Source: JACJYC01 sp964558465 | GTDB lineage: Bacteria; Bacteroidota; Bacteroidia; Chitinophagales; Saprospiraceae | Reading direction: 5' to 3' | DNA: 64,000 nt | NCBI GenBank assembly: GCA_964558465.1 | Contig: CAZLEF010000001.1 | Span: 186,001 to 250,000, forward strand | Part shown: one piece after another, positions 57,105 to 64,000 of the stretch | Numbering within the stretch: the stretch's first letter is position 1 | How the letters are laid out: each line of letters starts with the position of its first letter | Position numbers and translations under genes: made by a program | The notes under the pieces: model-generated | Databases searched by the model: none | Told to the model about the DNA's origin: nothing | Seen by the model: the letters and a program-made list of their open reading frames with translations, nothing else

Positions 57105-59876
57105 TTATACCATTTGGATAAACGGTAAAGTTATCCAAAATGTCGTCCCCACCCCTGGTTCTGTTTCAAAACCAATATCTCCACCTGCGCCCAGAATGAT
57201 ATTCTGGGTCATCGCCAGCCCAAGCCCCATACCGGAACCTTTGGTCGTAAAATTAGGTTGAAAAATTTTAGTCCGGATTATTTCAGGGATACCCTCGCCA
57301 TTGTCTTTTATCCGGATGACAGCTTTGCCGGCAAGGATTTGAAGAGAAAAAAGGATAGCTGCTTTCCGGGAGGAAGGCACTGCCTGCAAGGCATTTTCTA
57401 TGATGTTGGTGAGCGCACGCCGGAGCAAGGCCGGATCGGCATCCATCCAGCATTCTTCCTGGCAGAAGTCAGTTGAAAAGGCAGCATAATGGCCGGCATA
57501 AAGTCCGGCCACAGACCGGCACAATTCGTTGAGTGAAAATCGTTCATTTACGGCCTGCGGCATCTGGGCGAAATTGGAGAATGCCGTAGCAATACCGGCA
57601 AGGTCGTCGATCTGGGTAACCAGATTATTGGTCACCTCTTCTATCATTTCTTCTGCCCTCCGGGGGTCGGCCTTTCGTACCTGCAGCAAGTGCTGAAGGC
57701 TGAGTTTCATGGGGGTCAGCGGATTCTTGATCTCATGTGCGACCTGTTTGGCCATTTCCCGCCAGGCGCCTTCTCTTTCGGAGCGGCGCAGTTGAGCGGT
57801 TCGTTCTGACAATTGGCCGATCATTTGGTTGTAAGCGTCCACCAGGCTGCCGATTTCATCCTGTCTTTTCCATTCCAGTGGTTCGTTGGACTCCAGGTTC
57901 AGCAGTCTCAGCTTTTCACCTAGCCTTACCAATGGATTGATCAGGGTATCTGCCAGAAAAATGCTGATCACACCGGTCATCAAAAAGAGGAATACACAAA
58001 TATTGGTCAAAGCGCTCAGGAAACCAAATAATGCAGGCGTCCTGCCGGATAAAGCCTGTTCCGGGAAGCGGAACCCGAGAAAACCGCCCGTTGAAAGCTG
58101 CCGGTATAGTATCCGGTTACCGTCCTTTAGCCCGAATGCTACCTGTTGTTCGCTGTTCGCCAATAACTTTGCGATAGGATGCATGTGTTCTATCATCTGT
58201 CCTTTGGGGCCGCCTGTGCCCGGCAAGGTGTTTTTTAGCCGGCCGCTTTCATCAAAATATAAAAGATCCCATGTTAGCCCTTTTGCCTCCTTTTCAAGAG
58301 AAGCCCAATTATCAGGACTGTTTTTCCAGGACAAAGCCAGGCCGCGCAATTCAGCGGACAAAGTATTCGAAAAAGAGGCGGAGGTTTCCTGTTTTACGAA
58401 TAAATAAGCGATAAATCCGGTTGATGCCAGGGTAACCAAAGTGATTGAAACCACCAATCTCTGGAGGCGGGTTCTCAGGGAGTCGGCATTTTTCCAGGGT
58501 AAATTGCCGGCAATACCCAGTCGGTGCGACAGGTTATGGAATGCCAGCAAGATCAGCAACAAAAAAAGACAAAGTACAAAAAGGTAAGAAAACCGGTTAA
58601 ACAGTGTTATGGCCGGAGTTGCTTCCGGGCCGAGTGTGAAAATGGCCGCCCCCAGGGAAACGACAAACAGCCAAAACCCAAACCCGGTCAGATCGCCAAC
58701 CCGGCTGATGAGAAAATAATCCAGGCATAATCCAAATGAACACGCAAAAAGCAAAAAACGCAATGCCTGATGATCAGACAGATCGCCCAGGGTTAGCCCG
58801 GCGCCAAGGCAGAAAATCATCCAAACGGCTACCCGGACAAAAAAACGTTTTTCCTGCCTCACCCAATCCCCGTAAAGCCGGTAGGCGAACAGGAAAAAAG
58901 CAGTCCACCAAAAAACATAAGCTACAACATATCCCCACTGACCCGTCTGCCAAAATGGCCAATGCGCCCATAATACATGCTCGAGCCCGCCAGCATATTG
59001 ATTGAGGGCCCATAACCCGGCCGTTAACAGCAGCGGGACCAAAAGGGTCCCGATTTTTCGGATATTATGCCCGTTATTTTGCCAGTAGGCGGTTAAAACG
59101 ATGGCGCTTGCGCTCAATACCAGTTGGACAGGAAAGGACCGGCAAAAATCAGGCTGAAAAAAAGAATTCCCGGGAAAAACCAGATAAGAAATTGCAACCG
59201 GGGTTGTACCGGAAAGGGTAAGAGCCGCTATGCCAAAACCGGTCCCGCGTTTTTCTCCGGTTTTCCGGGCAAGGACTGCGCCATACAGCAGCCAGAAAAT
59301 CATGGCAATCAGCCAGATAATCAGCCCCAGATTCTCAGAAAAGCCGGATTGAAAATGTGAAACCCGGGACAAATAACCCAGGGTTTGCCCATTGGCCTTT
59401 AGTATGGGCGTTTCGCCAGGATCCGCTGAAAAAATAAGCCCGTCCGGAATTTCTGCCGGCAAAAGGCCGACCCACCGGATGCCGGAATCCCTTCCTGGCA
59501 TCAGGGGTTGGATAAAATATAGTTCCTGCTCTCTTGTTGAAACAAGACCTGACTGGCGCCTTGAAACAGAATCAGCAAGGATAAAATCAAAGGATCCGGG
59601 TTTTGTCCAGGCAACCAGGGTGTCTCCTGAATAGCCTAAAAAAACTGCATTTTCTTTTTGGAGAGACACCAGGTCCTGGGTTTTCCAATGCTTCCAGGGC
59701 GCCGCAGCCGGGAGTGCGGGATTGCCGGTTTCCAGATCTTGAATCCGGGCAGATAAATTCGCGGAATATGCCTTTACGGCGTTGGGTCCGGCGCCCACCC
59801 ATTGAAAAAATGTGGCCGCCAGGAATAACCCCGAAGCCAGCAGAAAAAGGATCAATCGTTTGGAAGGGGTACGCAT
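57105..59876 (-). CDS. Large membrane sensor histidine kinase
   Basis: 923 residues. An N-terminal transmembrane helix (about 8-28) is followed by a periplasmic domain, a block of about eight to ten hydrophobic helices (about 175-450), a second periplasmic domain (about 490-610), a helix and a HAMP domain (about 620-690). The HisKA box holds H714 in QVAHEIKNPLTPMKLS, and the ATPase has N-box NIIENALQAVP, G1 DNGEGIP and G2 GSGMGLGLAM. It resembles NtrY/multi-helix sensor kinases. The expected response regulator is not adjacent, and the sugar transporter gene directly downstream suggests at most a loose link. The signal is unknown. Confidence 0.93.
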   Translation of the reverse strand: MRTPSKRLILFLLASGLFLAATFFQWVGAGPNAVKAYSANLSARIQDLETGNPALPAAAPWKHWKTQDLVSLQKENAVFLGYSGDTLVAWTKPGSFDFILADSVSRRQSGLVSTREQELYFIQPLMPGRDSGIRWVGLLPAEIPDGLIFSADPGETPILKANGQTLGYLSRVSHFQSGFSENLGLIIWLIAMIFWLLYGAVLARKTGEKRGTGFGIAALTLSGTTPVAISYLVFPGNSFFQPDFCRSFPVQLVLSASAIVLTAYWQNNGHNIRKIGTLLVPLLLTAGLWALNQYAGGLEHVLWAHWPFWQTGQWGYVVAYVFWWTAFFLFAYRLYGDWVRQEKRFFVRVAVWMIFCLGAGLTLGDLSDHQALRFLLFACSFGLCLDYFLISRVGDLTGFGFWLFVVSLGAAIFTLGPEATPAITLFNRFSYLFVLCLFLLLILLAFHNLSHRLGIAGNLPWKNADSLRTRLQRLVVSITLVTLASTGFIAYLFVKQETSASFSNTLSAELRGLALSWKNSPDNWASLEKEAKGLTWDLLYFDESGRLKNTLPGTGGPKGQMIEHMHPIAKLLANSEQQVAFGLKDGNRILYRQLSTGGFLGFRFPEQALSGRTPALFGFLSALTNICVFLFLMTGVISIFLADTLINPLVRLGEKLRLLNLESNEPLEWKRQDEIGSLVDAYNQMIGQLSERTAQLRRSEREGAWREMAKQVAHEIKNPLTPMKLSLQHLLQVRKADPRRAEEMIEEVTNNLVTQIDDLAGIATAFSNFAQMPQAVNERFSLNELCRSVAGLYAGHYAAFSTDFCQEECWMDADPALLRRALTNIIENALQAVPSSRKAAILFSLQILAGKAVIRIKDNGEGIPEIIRTKIFQPNFTTKGSGMGLGLAMTQNIILGAGGDIGFETEPGVGTTFWITLPFIQMV

Positions 59877-59957
59877 ACCTGGTATTTCAATCCGGACTGC
59901 TAAATTTATACTATTTACGAAAAAGTAACAGAATTAGTTGCGGCCGGTAATTTTGAG

Positions 59958-59965
59958 TAATTTTG
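59958..59965 (+). promoter_or_regulatory. Promoter for RNase P RNA
   Basis: TAATTTTG matches TAnnTTTG and sits 5 nt before the predicted 5' end of rnpB. A second identical TAATTTTG lies 10 nt upstream (59948-59955), and GTTG at 59937-59940 gives a 17-nt spacer to the downstream one. Confidence 0.6.
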
Positions 59966-59969
59966 ATCT

Positions 59970-60415
59970 CCTTTCCGCCGGCTGCTCTGTCGCTGCGCTT
60001 TTGGGCGCGGAGGAAAGTCCGGACAACGCAGAGCGCCACACCATCTAACGGATGGGCTTTCCGGTCGAAGGGCCGGGAAGACAGATCGTGTCACAGAAAC
60101 TACACCGCCGGCCTGCGTTTTAACAGAAGCGGGCTTCGCCCGCCGAAATTTTAGCGCAGGCGGGTAAGGGTGAAAACGTGCGGTAAGAGCGCACGCGCTT
60201 CCCTGGCGACAGGGAGCGGGATAAACCTTGTGGGTTGAAATGCCATGTACACCTTGGTTCCCCCGGGAACTGGGTTGCTCGCCCAGGTGATAACGCTTCG
60301 GCGTTTCGGCCAAGGGGGGTAGGCAGATGGACGCCGGTGTGCAAACGCCGGGGCTAGATAAATGACAGAGGCCCCGAAAGGGGAACAGAATCCGGCTTAC
60401 AGGCCGGCGGGAAGG
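59970..60415 (+). ncRNA. rnpB: RNase P RNA, bacterial class A
   Basis: About 446 nt. The conserved core is intact: GAGGAAAGTCCGGAC near the 5' end (CRI), CACAGAAAC, GGTAAGAGCGCAC, AGATAAATGACAGA and ACAGAATCCGGCTTACAG near the 3' end. P1 pairs CCTTTCCGCCGGC (59970-59982) with GCCGGCGGGAAGG (60403-60415), which fixes both ends. A T run (ATTTTTAAT) follows as a likely terminator. This is the ribozyme that removes tRNA 5' leaders. It sits divergent from the histidine kinase gene and convergent with metH. Confidence 0.97.
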
Positions 60416-60538
60416 ATTTTTAATAAAGTAACCCGGCTGAATGGGGCAAAAAAAGGTGATGGCCTCCGGAGCGGAAGATGATTTGCAAGCATTTTTTGAC
60501 TACCTATACTCTTTGCCGGGACTGTGCAACCCGAAGAA

Positions 60539-63500
60539 TTAATCTTCAACTACCGTGGAGAGCCACCTTTCAGCCTCGGTCCGGGACAGTTCTTTTCGAC
60601 GCGCATAATCTTCCGCCTGGTCTTGCTGAATGCCGGAAACGGCAAAATATTTACTCTCCGGATGGCTGAAATACCATCCGCTGACCGATGCGGCGGGGTA
60701 CATGGCAAAGCTTCCGGTCAATTCCATACCCGTATTTTTTTCGACCTCCAATAATGCCCAAAGCGTGCCTTTTTCCGTGTGTTCCGGGCAGGCCGGATAA
60801 CCGGGAGCCGGCCGGATACCCTGGTATTTTTCTTTGATCAGCGCATCTGCGTCCAGTTTTTCATCCTGTGCGTATGCCCAAAACTCCCGTCTGACCCGTT
60901 CGTGCATCCTTTCTGCCAGCGCTTCGGCCAGGCGATCCGCCAATGCTTTTACCATAATGGCGTTATAATCGTCGTGTTGTTGTTCGAAATAACGAACCCA
61001 TTCCTCAATTCCGATTCCCGCAGTGACGGCAAATGCCCCGATATAATCCCGTGTCCCGCTGCTTTTGGGCGCTACAAAGTCGGCCAGGCAATAATTCGGC
61101 AAACCAGGCGCTTTTTTTGCCTGTTGGCGCAAATGATGCAGGGTATGAACCACTGTTGTACGGTCTTCACCGGCGTATACCTCTATATCGTCGCTGCCGT
61201 TGCTGTTGGCCGGAAATAAACCAATGACCGCTCTTGCGGAAACCCATCTTTCATCGATGATGCGCCGGAGGATTGCCTGTGCATCGTTGTACAGTTTCCG
61301 GGCCTCCCCGCCTACAATTTCGTCATCGAGGATAGCCGGGAATTTCCCCGCCAGTTGCCAACTCGAGAAGAAAGGCGTCCAGTCGATATACCGGGTCAGT
61401 TCCTCCAAAGGATAGGCGTCAAAAACCTGGATACCCAGGTGCGCCGGCACGGGGGGCAGATAGGTGCTCCAATCGCACGACCATTTATTGGCGCGCGCTT
61501 CGTCCAGCGACAGGTAGGTTTTGGCTGATTTTCTACCCGCCCGCTCTTCCCGGATGCGGGCGTATTCCGATTTGGCATCGAGTACAAAATTGGAGAACAG
61601 ATTTTCATCTTTGCTTAAAAGGGACGAGACGACCGTTACACTGCGGGATGCGTCCAGCACATGGACGACCGGGCCGCTGTATTCAGGCTCGATCTTAAGG
61701 GCGGTATGTGTCTTGGACGTCGTCGCTCCGCCAATGAGCAAAGGCAGGTTGAAACCCTGTCGTTCCAACTCCCGGGCTACATGGACCATCTCATCGAGTG
61801 AGGGCGTTATCAATCCGCTCAGGCCGATGATGTCCACTTGGTGTTCTTTTGCCGCAGCCAGAATTTTTTCTGCGGCTACCATCACGCCCAGGTCTACGAT
61901 ATCATAATTATTGCATCCCAACACAACCCCTACAATATTTTTACCAATATCGTGCACGTCGCCCTTTACGGTAGCCAAAAGGATTTTTCCTTTGCTGCTG
62001 GTATTGCCGGACGCGGCTTTTTCGGCTTCAATAAAGGGCGTAAGATAGGCAACGGCTTTTTTCATTACCCTGGCGCTCTTGACCACCTGCGGCAAAAACA
62101 TTTTGCCCGATCCAAAAAGATCGCCTACCACATTCATGCCGTCCATTAACGGGCCTTCAATGACGGAAAGCGGGCCGGCTAACATCTGACGGGCTTCCTC
62201 GGTGTCTGTCTCAATAAAATCCGTAATGCCCTTTACAAGTGCATATTCCAGCCGTTTATTTACCGGGACATCCCGCCAGGCCAGGTCTCGCTGGATTTGA
62301 CGGCCGCCGTCATTTTTTACCCGTTCGGCATAGTCCGTGAGCCGCTCGGTCGCATCCGGCCTTCGGTTGAACAGCACATCCTCCACCCTTTCCAGCAAGT
62401 CTTTGGGAATCGCTTCGTACACTTCGATCATCCCTGCATTGACAATCCCCATATCCATGCCGGCTTTGATGGCATGATAAAGGAACGCCGAATGCATGGC
62501 TTCCCGAATAGCATCGTTGCCCCGGTAGGAAAATGAAATATTGCTGACGCCGCCGCTGATTTTTGCGCCGGGGCAGCGTTTTTTGATCTGGCGCGTCGCC
62601 TCTATAAAATGGACGGCGTAATCGTTGTGTTCGTCAATTCCTGTCGCAACAGCAAAGATGTTGGGATCAAAAATGACATCCTCCGGCGGAAAACCCAACT
62701 CATCGGTCAGGATGCGGTATGCCCGGCTGCAAATGGACACTTTCCGGTCAATGGTGTCTGCCTGGCCTTGTTCATCGAATGCCATGACAACGGCCGCCGC
62801 GCCGTAACGCCGCACCAGCCTGGCCTGGCGTTTAAACGCTTCTTCTCCTTCTTTCAGCGAAATGGAGTTGACCACACATTTGCCTTGTACACATTTCAAT
62901 CCGGCTTCGATGACTTCCCATTTGGAAGAATCGATCATAATCGGCAGCTTGGCGATCTCAGGTTCTGCCATGACCAAATTGAGGAAAGTGGTCATAGCGG
63001 CTTTGGAATCCAGCAAGCCTTCATCCATATTTACATCCAGGATTTGCGCTCCTCCCTCTACTTGTTGTTGGGCGACCCTCAGCGCCTCGGGATATTTCCC
63101 TTCCAGGATCAACCGGGCAAACATCCTGGAACCGGTGACATTGGTGCGTTCTCCGATATTGACAAAATTGGTGTTGGGCCGGATCTCCAGGGGTTCCAAC
63201 CCGCTTAGACGGGTATAAGCCGGCCTTACAGGCGGTTTTCGGGGTGGTATGCCGGCAACAGCCCCGGACATCAACCGGATGTGTTCAGGGGTGGTGCCGC
63301 AACATCCGCCGATGATGTTGACAAAACCCGAGGCTGCAAAATCGCGGATGTAGGCCTGCATTTCTTCAGGACCCTGATCATAGGCGCCCAGTTCGTTGGG
63401 CAAACCGGCATTCGGATAGGCATGTGTCAGGCAATCGGCGATTTCGGATAGGTTTTCGAGGTACGGACGCATTTCTTCGGCCCCAAGCGCACAGTTCAAG

Positions 63501-64000
63501 CCGATGCAAAAAGGTTTTGCATGCTGCATGGAGATCCAGAAAGCTTCTACGGTCTGGCCGGAAAGCGTGCGGCCGCTGGCATCCGTGATCGTTCCGGAGA
63601 TCATGACCGGCAAACGGACACCGGTCTCTTCAAAAAACGTCTGAATGGCAAAAACAGCAGCTTTGGCATTGAGCGTATCAAAAATCGTCTCCACTAAAAG
63701 GATGTCGACGCCGCCGTCTGCCAATCCTTTGACCTGCTCGTAATAAGAAGCCATGACCGTATCAAAATCGACGGCTCTGAAGCCCGGGTTGTTAACATCC
63801 GGAGAAAGAGAAAGCGACTTGTTCATCGGACCGATGGCGCCGGCTACGAAACGAGGTTTTGCAGCGCTGAATTCGTCGGCAGCACGGCGTGCGATCAGAG
63901 CGGCCGCTTTGTTGATATCATAGGCAAATGCCTGGGTATCATAATCGGCCTGGGATATGGAAGTGGCGTTGAACGTATTGGTTTCAATGATATCGGAGCC
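60539..64000 (-). CDS. metH: Cobalamin-dependent methionine synthase (5' end beyond window)
   Basis: 1153 residues are visible and the frame is open to the right edge, so the first 60-80 codons are missing. The homocysteine domain has the three zinc cysteines (GLNCALGAEEM and GGCCGTTPEH) and GSDIIETNTFNATS. The folate domain begins with NIGERTNVTGSRMF. The cobalamin domain carries the B12-ligand motif GDVHDIGKNIVGVVLG. The C-terminal SAM-dependent activation domain is present to the end. The enzyme transfers the methyl group of methyltetrahydrofolate to homocysteine. An ATG at 63826 in this frame is internal and not the start. The gene implies a need for vitamin B12. Confidence 0.97.
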   Translation of the reverse strand, partial: GSDIIETNTFNATSISQADYDTQAFAYDINKAAALIARRAADEFSAAKPRFVAGAIGPMNKSLSLSPDVNNPGFRAVDFDTVMASYYEQVKGLADGGVDILLVETIFDTLNAKAAVFAIQTFFEETGVRLPVMISGTITDASGRTLSGQTVEAFWISMQHAKPFCIGLNCALGAEEMRPYLENLSEIADCLTHAYPNAGLPNELGAYDQGPEEMQAYIRDFAASGFVNIIGGCCGTTPEHIRLMSGAVAGIPPRKPPVRPAYTRLSGLEPLEIRPNTNFVNIGERTNVTGSRMFARLILEGKYPEALRVAQQQVEGGAQILDVNMDEGLLDSKAAMTTFLNLVMAEPEIAKLPIMIDSSKWEVIEAGLKCVQGKCVVNSISLKEGEEAFKRQARLVRRYGAAAVVMAFDEQGQADTIDRKVSICSRAYRILTDELGFPPEDVIFDPNIFAVATGIDEHNDYAVHFIEATRQIKKRCPGAKISGGVSNISFSYRGNDAIREAMHSAFLYHAIKAGMDMGIVNAGMIEVYEAIPKDLLERVEDVLFNRRPDATERLTDYAERVKNDGGRQIQRDLAWRDVPVNKRLEYALVKGITDFIETDTEEARQMLAGPLSVIEGPLMDGMNVVGDLFGSGKMFLPQVVKSARVMKKAVAYLTPFIEAEKAASGNTSSKGKILLATVKGDVHDIGKNIVGVVLGCNNYDIVDLGVMVAAEKILAAAKEHQVDIIGLSGLITPSLDEMVHVARELERQGFNLPLLIGGATTSKTHTALKIEPEYSGPVVHVLDASRSVTVVSSLLSKDENLFSNFVLDAKSEYARIREERAGRKSAKTYLSLDEARANKWSCDWSTYLPPVPAHLGIQVFDAYPLEELTRYIDWTPFFSSWQLAGKFPAILDDEIVGGEARKLYNDAQAILRRIIDERWVSARAVIGLFPANSNGSDDIEVYAGEDRTTVVHTLHHLRQQAKKAPGLPNYCLADFVAPKSSGTRDYIGAFAVTAGIGIEEWVRYFEQQHDDYNAIMVKALADRLAEALAERMHERVRREFWAYAQDEKLDADALIKEKYQGIRPAPGYPACPEHTEKGTLWALLEVEKNTGMELTGSFAMYPAASVSGWYFSHPESKYFAVSGIQQDQAEDYARRKELSRTEAERWLSTVVED

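Overview
The window comes from a member of the Bacteroidota, most likely a Saprospiria/Lewinella-type marine or sludge bacterium. The sequence-based reasons are: consensus TAnnTTTG minus-7 promoter elements and an absence of obvious Shine-Dalgarno sites; a bTHX ribosomal protein gene; a type-B bL31; the Bacteroidota-type GlmU-like enzyme; a SprB-repeat surface protein; and a secreted S8 protease ending in a type IX secretion (T9SS) sorting domain. The species assignment is inference. Coding density is high, no gap exceeds 300 bases, and I see no integrase, transposase, phage module or CRISPR array.

Layout. 1-3.3 kb: the N-terminal part of a SprB-repeat protein running off the left edge, the tiny bTHX gene with its own promoter and terminator, and a MuiA-family protein. 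3.4-9.7 kb: secreted M28 peptidase, aroA, PhoH, SAM hydrolase and GlmU-like enzyme. 9.7-18.2 kb: bL31, a DUF3299-like protein, pheS, rhomboid and site-2 proteases, a YdeI protein, an S41-type peptidase, a membrane AraC regulator, lspA and DUF1697. 18.3-26.8 kb: metabolic and stress genes, including a PLP decarboxylase, HAD phosphatase, ChbG-like deacetylase, an OxyR/OsmC peroxide pair, a translationally coupled PLP aldolase/sugar-lactone oxidase pair and an unusual dioxygenase-HExxH fusion. 26.9-32.7 kb: a 1351-residue protein with the C1-C2-ATPase-TPR layout of soluble adenylyl cyclase, and a GH3 protein. 32.7-41.5 kb: uvrA and a MoxR/DUF4350/DUF4129/SpoIIM cluster divergent from an RDD gene. 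41.5-51.7 kb: rlmD, an HPt protein, rfbA, an M15 peptidase, PBP1a and the T9SS protease. 51.7-64 kb: a palindrome cluster, tRNA-Met, a membrane adenylate cyclase, uvrB, a FucP-type sugar transporter, a large sensor histidine kinase, the RNase P RNA and a metH that runs off the right edge.

How they fit together. Most of the window is ordinary housekeeping: translation (pheS, bL31, bTHX, tRNA-Met, rnpB, rlmD), UvrA and UvrB excision repair, envelope building (aroA, GlmU-like, rfbA, PBP1a, LspA) and methionine synthesis. The less ordinary parts are two class III cyclases with different architectures, a MoxR cluster in which I find no DUF58 gene, a dioxygenase fused to an HExxH domain, and several intergenic palindromes or long hairpins built from short repeated words.
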